From assembly GCA_043725085.1 (NCBI GenBank), contig JAYSLY010000014.1:5704-69703 (forward strand): a stretch of 64,000 bases of DNA. Direction: 5' to 3'. The position numbers and the translations under genes were made by a program. Under the pieces are notes generated by a model. That model searched no databases, was not told where the DNA came from, and worked only from the letters and a program-made list of their open reading frames with translations. The first letter of the stretch is position 1, and each line of letters begins with the position of its first letter. The stretch is from UBA9630 sp043725085 (GTDB taxonomy: Bacteria; Patescibacteriota; Minisyncoccia; Moranbacterales; UBA2206). This document shows, piece after piece, positions 44,774 through 51,307 of this stretch.

Positions 44774-45184
44774 TTACGCTGATTTAAGCGCTACCTTCCT
44801 CTTCATAAAAGCTCTATATCTCATCATTTCTTTTTCCAACATTTCCACTCGCCTAGAAAGAGAATCGTTTTCCTTCGGGGTAAGCTTTTTCTCGCCAATA
44901 CTGACCAGTTCGGATTTAATCTCTTTCAATTCTTTTTCCATCGCTTCCAGCCTGTCATCAACGCCAAAGAGATGCTTGAGAGAAATATTTTGATTAGCCT
45001 CGAGTTGCTTAAATCTAACATTGGCTTGCTCGAATCCGGCACCCATTCCTCGTTCCAGCCCCATTAAACCTTCCGCAACCAATTGAATACTATCATCCAT
45101 TTTTTCCAAAAGCATTATTACCTGACTCTCACTGAATATTTTTTTTACCTCCCTATCTTCTGAAATTCGTTTTATTTTTTTCAT
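44774..45184 (-). CDS. Short coiled-coil protein, unknown
   Basis: 136 residues, soluble and helical. DSIQLVAEGLMGLERGMGAGFEQ near the middle resembles the N-terminus of the heptad-repeat protein at 35205-35732; the C-terminal third (LSRRVEMLEKEMMRYRAFM) is a predicted coiled coil. No recognised domain. It lies between the cyclophilin and the metallo-beta-lactamase genes. Probably a member of a CPR-specific family (inference). Confidence 0.65.
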   Translation of the reverse strand: MKKIKRISEDREVKKIFSESQVIMLLEKMDDSIQLVAEGLMGLERGMGAGFEQANVRFKQLEANQNISLKHLFGVDDRLEAMEKELKEIKSELVSIGEKKLTPKENDSLSRRVEMLEKEMMRYRAFMKRKVALKSA

Positions 45185-45283
45185 AAAGTTTAATTTTAAG
45201 CATTGACAATAACTCCCTTATTATACTCAAAAACTAACACCTAGTCAAACAAGCGAACGAACAATAATTATGATAAAAAAGGC

Positions 45284-46054
45284 TTATTTTGCCACAGTCA
45301 ATTCGCAGATACTCTTCGTGCTTATACAATCATAGACCACATCGGAAGACTCATCCGTTCGCAGAATTTTAATTTTATCATCTTGCAAGCGATTCAAAAC
45401 TTCCGTAGTCGGATGGCCATAGCGATTGCCCTTTCCCACAGAAACGATCGCTTCTTCCGGTTTCACCGCATCCAAAAATTGGGTGCTCGTGGCTGATTTT
45501 GATCCGTGATGAGAAACTTTCAAAACTTTTGTTGGCGAAAACAAATTTTCTTTGAGCATTTCGCTTTCTGTTTCCAAGGGCAAATCACCGGTCAAAAGAA
45601 AACTATTTTCGCCATAGGTCAGTCGCGCCACAATGCTCGCCGAATTGGTGTCTTTCGAGTCTTTGGTATTTTTTTCCTCCGGACCAAGCACTTCCAACTG
45701 CGCTTCATCTGAAAGTTTTATTTTCATTCCCCTTCTTGCCAATTGTTTTTCCACTTTTTTATCGGAAATTATTTTTTCCAATGCGCCAAAAACTTGCGAC
45801 TCGCTTTTCGCTCCGCTTTCAATCACCTCGTCAACAGCATAGTTTTTCAAAACATCGACGAGGCCCGTAATGTGATCCGCGTCCGGATGTGTCGCAATCA
45901 CAATATCAATCTTGCGATCCCAAAACGGCACATATTCTCCAAGTTTTTCCATCAATTTTTGTCCGCTTGGTCCGCCGTCAATGAGAATTTGTTTTTCACC
46001 CGCCGAAATCAAAATCGCGTCCCCCTGCCCCACATCCAAAAACGCCACAGACAA
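45284..46054 (-). CDS. Metallo-beta-lactamase-fold protein, ComEC C-terminal-domain type (start uncertain)
   Basis: 256 residues from a TTG at 46054. It has FLDVGQGDAILIS and HPDADHITGL, the form of the metal motif seen in ComEC-type hydrolase domains, then LTGDLPLETE and KVSHHGSKSATS. The same frame is open upstream to about 46150 and encodes a good signal peptide (INNRKLIYFSLSGLLLVGLT then ALISHAQNQK), but there is no ATG, GTG or TTG, only ATA at 46150. Either a rare start is used or the protein is joined to ComEC by a -1 frameshift at the A7 tract 46164-46170. Confidence 0.85.
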   Translation of the reverse strand: MSVAFLDVGQGDAILISAGEKQILIDGGPSGQKLMEKLGEYVPFWDRKIDIVIATHPDADHITGLVDVLKNYAVDEVIESGAKSESQVFGALEKIISDKKVEKQLARRGMKIKLSDEAQLEVLGPEEKNTKDSKDTNSASIVARLTYGENSFLLTGDLPLETESEMLKENLFSPTKVLKVSHHGSKSATSTQFLDAVKPEEAIVSVGKGNRYGHPTTEVLNRLQDDKIKILRTDESSDVVYDCISTKSICELTVAK

Positions 46055-46146
46055 TTTTTGATTTTGCGCATGCGAAATCAGGGCAAAAAATGTCAGCCCG
46101 ACCAGAAGTAATCCGGATAAAGAAAAATAGATTAGTTTACGGTTGT

Positions 46147-47646
46147 TTATATGTTTGTTTTTATTTTTTTATTTTTCACAAAATACACCACACATATTAT
46201 GATAGCATACCAAACCACCATGCCTTGCCACGAAAGGCCGACCTCCAGCGCGGCATATTTCAAACTTGCTGCGTAGTTGATGACATCTACCTCATAGCGT
46301 AAAGGCAAATAGGTTAGCCAGGAAAAAACAATGGCGAGCGGCCAAAAAAGAAAACTGATTGCTACCGCCAAAAATCCCAAAAGCATTGTGAGCGGTAAAA
46401 TTGGCAAAACCAAAACATTCGTCAGCGGAGAGATGAGTGAAAGTTTTTGAAAATTAAAAAGAATAATCGGCAACACAAAAACTTGCGCGCTCAGTGACAT
46501 AAACAGAATTTCCGCAATGAAAGAAAAAACGGCCGGATATTTTTTCAACTTTTCACCAAAATATTTTTCGAACAGCGGATAGAAATAGACAATGCCGATT
46601 GTCGCCAGAAATGACAGCTGAAATCCGACGTCATAGCGAAGAAGGAGCGGATTCCAAAAAAGCATCACGGCGGCGGCAAAAATAATTGCATTTTGGGCAT
46701 TAGCCAGCCTTCCATTTTTCATTGCATAAAGGAGCAGCGTGCCCATCACACCGGCGCGAATGGCTGAAGCGGGAAAACCGGTCATTAAAATAAAAATCCA
46801 AATGCCCAAAAGCGCAAACCAAAACGCTTGCCGACGCCAGAGACCCAAAAACAATCCCAAGAGCATCAAATATTCCGCCACAATCGTGATGTTATACCCT
46901 GACACTGCCACAATATGCGTCATGCCGGTACGTGAAAAATTATCTTGAATACTTTTAGAAAGCTTATCATCCCCGCCAATAATCAAGCCTTCCAAAAGTC
47001 CCGCTTCCGGCGCGGGAATGAGCAATGAAATCTTGGCGCTGAATTTGTTTTTCAAACTAATCACTGCGCCATAAAAAATATTTCCCAAATTTTTTCGTCC
47101 GCCAGCCGGCGGATTTTCAATTTGCGGTTTTTGGCAAAGATAGAAAATATCATCTCGCGCCAAATAGGCCACGTAGTCAAAATCCGAGTCTTCTCTGTTT
47201 TTTGGTTTGGTTAAGTTGCAAGTCAACTTCAACTCCTCGCCATAGGCATAACTTTCATAGATACTTTCTTGAATGAGCACGTTGTAGTTTTCACCTTCGG
47301 GAGCAAAGATGATTTCTTGCACTTTTTCCTTGATTTTCGGTTCGCGTGCAATCATCCCTTGTCCGGAAAAATCAATTTCCTCTGGCGCGCTCTCGAATGA
47401 ATTTATTTTATCGATTTTTTTCTGAGTCAGATGAAAGCCAAAAACAAACATAATGAGCGCGCCGCAAATCAGCATCACCATTTTATTTTTATAGAAAACA
47501 AAAAGAGCGCTAAGCGTAAAAAGCAAAAGTATATATGAAAATGCCGTGCCAAAAATAGCGGGATAGAAAAATGAAGCGCAAAAAACTCCAAAAATAAAAC
47601 TCAAAGAAAACAGCAAAAATATTTTCGCTTTGGTCATTTTTGACAT
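46147..47646 (-). CDS. comEC: ComEC/Rec2-type DNA uptake channel (without fused hydrolase domain)
   Basis: 499 residues from ATG 47646; the upstream frame to 47724 is less likely. Polytopic membrane protein that forms the channel for single-stranded DNA in natural transformation. An N-terminal DUF4131-like part is followed by the competence domain with TGMTHIVAVSGYNITIVAEY (hallmark) and FPASAIRAGVMG. The usual C-terminal metallo-beta-lactamase domain is missing and is encoded in the next frame directly downstream. The CPR lifestyle makes DNA uptake plausible. Confidence 0.9.
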   Translation of the reverse strand: MSKMTKAKIFLLFSLSFIFGVFCASFFYPAIFGTAFSYILLLFTLSALFVFYKNKMVMLICGALIMFVFGFHLTQKKIDKINSFESAPEEIDFSGQGMIAREPKIKEKVQEIIFAPEGENYNVLIQESIYESYAYGEELKLTCNLTKPKNREDSDFDYVAYLARDDIFYLCQKPQIENPPAGGRKNLGNIFYGAVISLKNKFSAKISLLIPAPEAGLLEGLIIGGDDKLSKSIQDNFSRTGMTHIVAVSGYNITIVAEYLMLLGLFLGLWRRQAFWFALLGIWIFILMTGFPASAIRAGVMGTLLLYAMKNGRLANAQNAIIFAAAVMLFWNPLLLRYDVGFQLSFLATIGIVYFYPLFEKYFGEKLKKYPAVFSFIAEILFMSLSAQVFVLPIILFNFQKLSLISPLTNVLVLPILPLTMLLGFLAVAISFLFWPLAIVFSWLTYLPLRYEVDVINYAASLKYAALEVGLSWQGMVVWYAIIICVVYFVKNKKIKTNI

Positions 47647-47716
47647 GAGTTTATTATAGCAGAAATTATCCAGACCCCTAAAAACAGCTATACTTGACTT
47701 TGCATACCAATGCATC

Positions 47717-48715
47717 TTATCCAAAATGATCCGTCTCCTTCAACTTCTGCTGCAACTTCTTCCCATTTCCATGTCGCAACATTCCCAAATACGAAGTCAA
47801 CCTTCCTGGATCGTAATTTCTTCGCATCTTTTTTATCATTCTTCTTTTGGTACTTGTCCTCAACACCCTGTGATCAGAAAAATTTACCCAACCCAGAAAA
47901 TCCACACCAGAAGAAAAAGTTTTGATAAAAACTTTACTAGGATGCAGTTTTAATTTCAGTTTAGTTTCCAAAAAATCGGATATTTCAGGAATTAAACTCT
48001 CCAAATGGTTTTTATCTTCTGACAAAATCACAAAATCATCCGCGTAACGGATATAGTATTTGACTTTCAATTTATGTTTCATAAACTGATCGAATTTGTT
48101 CATGTAAATATTGACGAATAATTGCGAAGTTAAATTGCCCAGTGGCAATCCGACATTCGTCTTTCCTGGAGTTGCAAAACTTTCAATCACATTTTTCAAA
48201 AGCCAGATGATGTTTTCGTCCGGAACATGTTCGGCTAAAATGTTTTTGAGTATTTGATGATCAATATTGGCAAAGAATTTTCTGATGTCGCATTCCAGAA
48301 TCCAGCAAGTTTTCGTATTATTTTGACTGACTTTCTGAAAATATTTTCTAAACTTGTTAATTGCTTTATGTGTGCCTTTATTATTCCGGCAGGAATATGA
48401 ATCAGCGATAAAAGTCTTGTCGAAAAAGGGATAGAGTTTTCGATAGATGGCATGATGAAGGAGTCTGTCTTTAATGCAAGCTTTGTGGATGTCTCTCGGT
48501 TTGGGATCGTTGATTTTGAAAGCTTGATAGCTGCCGTGTTTGTAGGTATGATGAAGAAGCTCGTGGTGCAGTGAAAAGATGTTGTCCATGAGACAAAGAG
48601 AAAATTCCTGGACATCATATTTCTTCCTTTTGCCGTTTTGGAATTCTTTCCAGGCCAAAAGTAAGTTTTCCAGGCTAATAATATCTTCAAAACTATGAGT
48701 CAGTTGAATTTTCAT
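47717..48715 (-). CDS. DGR reverse transcriptase
   Basis: 332 residues, RVT_1 fold. Motifs: ECDIRKFFANIDH at about 141-153 (first catalytic Asp), GLPLGNLTSQ at 189-198 in the form typical of DGR enzymes, and YADD at 224-227 with the two catalytic Asp. There is no maturase or endonuclease domain, unlike group II introns. It makes the adenine-mutagenised cDNA from the template repeat at 49134-49255 to rewrite the variable repeat at 49621-49743. Its start is divergent from avd, separated by 73 bp or overlapping if avd starts at 48695. Confidence 0.93.
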   Translation of the reverse strand: MKIQLTHSFEDIISLENLLLAWKEFQNGKRKKYDVQEFSLCLMDNIFSLHHELLHHTYKHGSYQAFKINDPKPRDIHKACIKDRLLHHAIYRKLYPFFDKTFIADSYSCRNNKGTHKAINKFRKYFQKVSQNNTKTCWILECDIRKFFANIDHQILKNILAEHVPDENIIWLLKNVIESFATPGKTNVGLPLGNLTSQLFVNIYMNKFDQFMKHKLKVKYYIRYADDFVILSEDKNHLESLIPEISDFLETKLKLKLHPSKVFIKTFSSGVDFLGWVNFSDHRVLRTSTKRRMIKKMRRNYDPGRLTSYLGMLRHGNGKKLQQKLKETDHFG

Positions 48716-48788
48716 AGCAAAAATTTTAATCCGTTAACGCCCCCCCCCAAGACTTCCGCAGGTTTTTGAAAAAGTAAAATCGCTCTAT

Positions 48789-49124
48789 TTGGCTTGGTAT
48801 GAATATTATCAGATTTTACCAACCACCCATCGATATACTCTGGGACAAAAAATCGATAAATACTTTACGGAAATTATTGAATCGATTGCCATTGCTGCTT
48901 TTCTGAAACCGGAAGAAAAAATACCGTATGTCCGGTTGGCTATTCGCAAATCCGATGTTTTGAAAATTTTTCTGAATATTCTTTGGGAAACAAAATCTTT
49001 GGATGACAAGAAATATATTTTGCTTTCGGATAAATTAAATTCTGTCGGTCGCGATCTTGGTGGCTGGAGTGGAAGCCTTACAAAGAAAAACTCTCCCGAT
49101 TCAAAACAGGGAGAGCGAAAATGA
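48789..49124 (+). CDS. avd: DGR accessory protein Avd (five-prime end uncertain)
   Basis: Small helical protein of 111 residues from a TTG start; Avd forms a barrel that binds the DGR RNA and the reverse transcriptase. The family pattern is visible: THRYTLGQKIDKYFTEIIES, then KSDVLKIFLNIL and the C-terminal KLNSVGRDLGGW. The frame is open upstream to 48738 (PRLPQVFEKVKSLYLAWYEY) with no normal start codon. A nine-C run (48740-48748) lies there; with one C fewer, an ATG at 48695 would open a 142-residue protein. It is on the plus strand, opposite to the rest of the DGR. Confidence 0.82.
   Translation: MAWYEYYQILPTTHRYTLGQKIDKYFTEIIESIAIAAFLKPEEKIPYVRLAIRKSDVLKIFLNILWETKSLDDKKYILLSDKLNSVGRDLGGWSGSLTKKNSPDSKQGERK
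49091..49115. other. Hairpin at the avd 3' end
   Basis: CTCTCCC-N11-GGGAGAG is a 7-bp perfect stem within the last codons of avd, 19 bp from the template repeat. On the minus strand it would be part of the RNA just downstream of the TR. Role unknown. Confidence 0.5.
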
Positions 49125-49133
49125 AAATAGTTT

Positions 49134-49255
49134 CGGGGCGACGAACGCAAACCCATCGTCATCGTTCCACCTGTTGTCAGGCCTGTCATACGCAGTGTTC
49201 AACCACCGACCATCATCGTTGCGGTTGGCGTTGAGCAGGTTCGGATCGCCGTCAG
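49134..49255 (-). other. DGR template repeat (TR)
   Basis: 122 bp matching the variable repeat at 49621-49743 except at 15 positions, all of which are A in the TR on the minus strand, plus a 1-nt indel (A3 at 49149-49151 versus A4, plus-strand view). The TR carries seven AAC codons in the target frame, and all seven are changed in the VR. The surrounding minus frame is open (49101-49349) but I see no evidence it is a gene; it is probably the non-coding DGR RNA. Confidence 0.95.
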
Positions 49256-49520
49256 TTTTGCGCGATATGCCTTCCTTGCCACTGCCCGTTGAATACTCTC
49301 CGGGCTGAATCGAATTCCGCATCTTAAATGCGCTAGCATACCACACCAAGTATCTTCATTTTTTTGAAGTTTCTGCATACGCCACTTTATCCGAAACCGT
49401 GATCGCGGATAATCTCGACGTATGGATACTGGATTCGGAAGCGGGAAACCTACCTACCGGCAGGCAGGCGTGATCGCCCGCATTCTTCCCTACTACCTTT
49501 TTTATTTTACCAAATTTAAG
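49256..49520. other. Non-coding region between TR and the target gene
   Basis: No gene supported. It contains a small palindrome CTTCA-N6-TGAAG (about 49353-49368), a GC-rich mini-repeat (CTACCGGCAGGCAGGCG, about 49453-49469) and a possible extended -10 (TGGTATGCT on the minus strand near 49335-49343) that could start the TR RNA. The last is weak. Confidence 0.4.
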
Positions 49521-49549
49521 AGCCTTGTGCGAGAATTCAACACAAGGCT
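49521..49549. terminator. Stable hairpin between VR and TR
   Basis: AGCCTTGTG-N11-CACAAGGCT, a perfect 9-bp stem followed on the plus side by a T-rich run (CCGTTTTTAATTTTTT). On the minus strand it is 43 bp after the target stop and could end the target transcript or serve retrohoming. Function is inference. Confidence 0.5.
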
Positions 49550-49578
49550 CCGTTTTTAATTTTTTAGGACTGAGTTTT

Positions 49579-49594
49579 TGAGGACTAGTCCTCA
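49579..49594. promoter_or_regulatory. Perfect palindrome at the 3' end of the variable repeat
   Basis: TGAGGACTAGTCCTCA is a perfect 16-bp palindrome, 26 bp past the end of the VR and overlapping the target stop codons. It is followed by a second small inverted repeat, CTCAG-TAG-CTGAG (49591-49603). Hairpins or cruciforms next to the VR promote target recognition in studied DGRs; the role here is inferred. Confidence 0.55.
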
Positions 49595-50260
49595 GTAGCT
49601 GAGTCCTGAGCACTGACTTGCGGGGCGACGAACGCAAAACCCAACGTCACCGCACCACCTGTAGTCAGGCCTGTCAAACGCAGAGTCCAACCACCGACCA
49701 CCATCGCGGCGGTAGGCGCTGAGCAGGCGCGGATCGCCGTCAGAATCTTTGATGGGCTCGTGCATTACCACGACCCACCAGAGACCCATCGCTTCGATTT
49801 CCTCATCCGCGAATTTCTCCCGGATAAGACAGGCTACTTCGGCATTCGGCTTCTCGAGCTTCCGCTCATCGGCTTCGGCGCGAATGTTCTTGGTAATGCG
49901 ATCGCTATCTTTCCACAGATTGCCCTTGAGGACAATGATGTGGTAGGACACTCCATTCGTCGGCTTGAAGTCTCCCGACATAAGGACGCTCTTCGCGTAA
50001 TCACCGACTCTGAAACCCTTCTTCTCGAGTCTTTTGATCCACTCGAGTCCGGTCGTTCCGTCGGAAGTCATGATACCGAGATCGATCACGCCGTCTTGTT
50101 CCTTCCATGAGCGCACGACTTCAGAAACGATCCATTCTTTGGAATTGATCCTGCGAACAGCTTCGTTCGCGTCGGCGATTCCCATCTGACTCATGATGGT
50201 TTTCACCATCGCATTGAGTTTTCCCGGCATAACTTCCGCAATTGCAAATCCGTCTGACAT
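49592..50260 (-). CDS. DGR target protein with C-terminal variable region
   Basis: 222 residues. An N-terminal domain of about 170 residues (SDGTTGLEWIKRLEKKGFRV, GDYAKSVL, NAEVACLIREKFADEEIEAM) resembles CPR-type DGR targets, probably with a C-type-lectin-like C-terminal fold. The VR covers residues about 173-213, from SDGDP to GF. One extra T in a T4 run (49636-49639) shifts the end to GFCVRRPASQ; without it the protein would end GFAFVAPQVS and stop at TAG 49585-49587, matching the TR frame. A strong AAGGAGG site supports the start at 50260. No signal peptide is seen. Confidence 0.88.
   Translation of the reverse strand: MSDGFAIAEVMPGKLNAMVKTIMSQMGIADANEAVRRINSKEWIVSEVVRSWKEQDGVIDLGIMTSDGTTGLEWIKRLEKKGFRVGDYAKSVLMSGDFKPTNGVSYHIIVLKGNLWKDSDRITKNIRAEADERKLEKPNAEVACLIREKFADEEIEAMGLWWVVVMHEPIKDSDGDPRLLSAYRRDGGRWLDSAFDRPDYRWCGDVGFCVRRPASQCSGLSY
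49621..49743 (-). other. DGR variable repeat (VR)
   Basis: 123 bp in the 3' part of the target gene, differing from the TR only at TR adenines (15 substitutions: 5 A to G, 8 A to T or C-type changes read on opposite strands, the rest mixed) and one inserted base. Twelve codons differ. Homology stops at CAG 49743 on one side and at CGGGGCG 49621 on the other. Confidence 0.95.
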
Positions 50261-50265
50261 AATAA

Positions 50266-50272
50266 CCTCCTT
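50266..50272 (-). promoter_or_regulatory. Strong Shine-Dalgarno for the DGR target
   Basis: AAGGAGG lies 5 nt before the ATG at 50260. Most genes in this window have only weak A/G-rich sites, so the strength is unusual and sets this start. Confidence 0.85.
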
Positions 50273-50333
50273 GCGCTAAGTCGCGCAGTTTTATTTTCCT
50301 CTTATCCGAGGAAGGAGCCATGTCCACCCATTT

Positions 50334-50380
50334 GGTCATAGCCAAGAAATGCCATTCTATGGAATTTTTTGGCTACGACC
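50334..50380 (-). promoter_or_regulatory. Long hairpin in the 5' leader of the DGR target
   Basis: Two 16-nt arms (50334-50349 and 50365-50380) pair at 14 of 16 positions, with an inner CCAT-TCT-ATGG stem. Two further small hairpins follow before the Shine-Dalgarno (TTCCTC/GAGGAA and TGCGC/GCGCA). The leader is about 150 nt. A regulatory RNA is possible; not matched to a known riboswitch. Confidence 0.6.
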
Positions 50381-50423
50381 AATGCAAGTCAATTAAAAAG
50401 AGCTTTCCGAAACTGAATAAGTA

Positions 50424-50451
50424 AGTATACACTAAATCGCTGTTTTGTCAA
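50424..50451 (-). promoter_or_regulatory. Predicted sigma70 promoter of the DGR target gene
   Basis: On the minus strand TTGACA (50446-50451), 16-bp spacer, TATACT (50424-50429). A near-consensus promoter, about 165 bp upstream of the target start, leaving a long structured leader. Confidence 0.75.
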
Positions 50452-50464
50452 TGTTTTCACAATT

Positions 50465-50488
50465 AAATGGCTAGAACAAGCCATTTTT
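50465..50488 (-). terminator. Possible terminator after the DUF167 gene
   Basis: AAATGGCT-N6-AGCCATTT forms an 8-bp stem located about 26 bp past the DUF167 stop codon. The U-tract is poor on the minus strand, better on the plus strand (TTTTT). Confidence 0.45.
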
Positions 50489-50513
50489 AGAACAATTTAG
50501 GTAAATTCTTGCG

Positions 50514-50741
50514 TTATTTTTCATCATCCACATCCACCATCTTCCTCCTCGCCGTTTTTCCGCCGACAATCGTCACGGCGGATTTTGGCACGCCAAAAAA
50601 TTTCGCCACAAGCTCAATGAGTGCTTCATTGGCTTTGCCGTCCACTGGTGGAGCGTTTAGCCAAGCGCGATATTCCCCTTCGCTGATTTTTTCCAGTCTG
50701 TTTTGCGAAGAGCGCGGAATAACTTTAAGATAAATACGCAT
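50514..50741 (-). CDS. DUF167 (YggU-family) protein
   Basis: 75 residues. MRIYLKVIPRSSQNRLEKI, the conserved YRAWLNAPPVDGKANEAL and the GGKTARRKMVDV ending match the DUF167 family, a small alpha/beta protein of unknown function. The start follows the DUF4325 stop directly (50742), so the two are co-transcribed. It marks the boundary between the DGR and the next block. Confidence 0.88.
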   Translation of the reverse strand: MRIYLKVIPRSSQNRLEKISEGEYRAWLNAPPVDGKANEALIELVAKFFGVPKSAVTIVGGKTARRKMVDVDDEK

Positions 50742-51023
50742 CTAAATTTTCAGATCGGAAAACTCACGCAAAGTTTTTAGCGTCGCCTCCACTGTCACAT
50801 TTTCCGTGTTGAGCAATTGGACGTTTTTGAACCGCTTAGCCAATTTTGTCACCACCTCATCCGCCCAAGATGGCGTCAACACCTTAACGCCAGAAAAGTC
50901 AATTTCTATCTCCTCATTTTCGTTAAGATCTTTTAAGTTATAAGCAGACATCGCCAAAAACGCTTCCCTTCCCGCAGGACGAGAAATTAACACTTCGCCA
51001 AATTTTTTTAGTTCAATGCGCAT
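50742..51023 (-). CDS. DUF4325 (STAS-like) protein
   Basis: 93 residues from ATG 51023 (MRIELKKFGEVLISRPAGRE). Members of this family contain a STAS-like domain and are usually found next to an anti-sigma-like ATPase. IEIDFSGVKVLTPSWADEVV is the conserved core. The longer frame to 51062 is unlikely because it overlaps the ATPase remnant further. The likely original partner ATPase gene is present only as a fragment (51038-51238), so this may be a leftover of a switch module. Confidence 0.78.
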   Translation of the reverse strand: MRIELKKFGEVLISRPAGREAFLAMSAYNLKDLNENEEIEIDFSGVKVLTPSWADEVVTKLAKRFKNVQLLNTENVTVEATLKTLREFSDLKI

Positions 51024-51037
51024 AATAATGCAAGACT

Positions 51038-51238
51038 TTATAATGTTATAACTGCCAAGCAACCTTGAATGTTTTCCGGATTTTTTTCTATCAGCATTTT
51101 TTCATTCAGCTCCGCCTTGCCTGTCCCTGAAATAAAAGTTAGATGCATTTTTTTAGCTTTTATATTTTCTCTTACAAATTTTAGTCCATTTCCTCTTGAC
51201 TCAGGCGCCCTTCCTGAAATTCTTTCAGTAAAAGCGGT
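51038..51238 (-). pseudogene. Remnant of a GHKL/HATPase-type gene (C-terminal 66 residues)
   Basis: An open frame without a start codon, bounded upstream by TAA at 51239-51241. It reads ...GRAPESRGNGLKFVRENIKA then LTFISGTGKAELNEKM and ends TAA at 51038. RGNGLKFVRE is the ATP-lid motif of GHKL ATPases that accompany DUF4325 proteins. The N-terminal nucleotide-binding part is missing; the gap from 51241 to 51307 holds nothing else recognisable. Confidence 0.65.
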
Positions 51239-51307
51239 TTAGCAAATCATTTTCCATACCTGCAGTCTAACAAAAATGCGCTCCATCGTCAAAGAAAAAC
51301 AAATCGC

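Noticed and set aside
47717..48715. Group II intron or retron instead of DGR
   Set aside because: No maturase/endonuclease domain or intron RNA domain V-like hairpin seen; TR/VR and Avd are present.
48809..49189. 126-aa frame antisense to avd
   Set aside because: It mirrors avd and its composition is that of a shadow frame; avd shows clear family motifs.
49101..49349. Open frame on the minus strand spanning the TR (82 aa)
   Set aside because: It is open because the TR copies a coding sequence; nothing upstream or downstream looks like a gene, and the TR is expected to be non-coding RNA.
49356..49637. 93-aa open frame on the minus strand between TR and VR
   Set aside because: Biased composition, covers hairpins and a GC mini-repeat, and overlaps the target 3' end in another frame.
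50121..50345. Possible leader peptide (MAMTKWVDMA...) in the target leader
   Set aside because: Starts at TTG inside the hairpin and runs into the target in another frame; no ribosome site.
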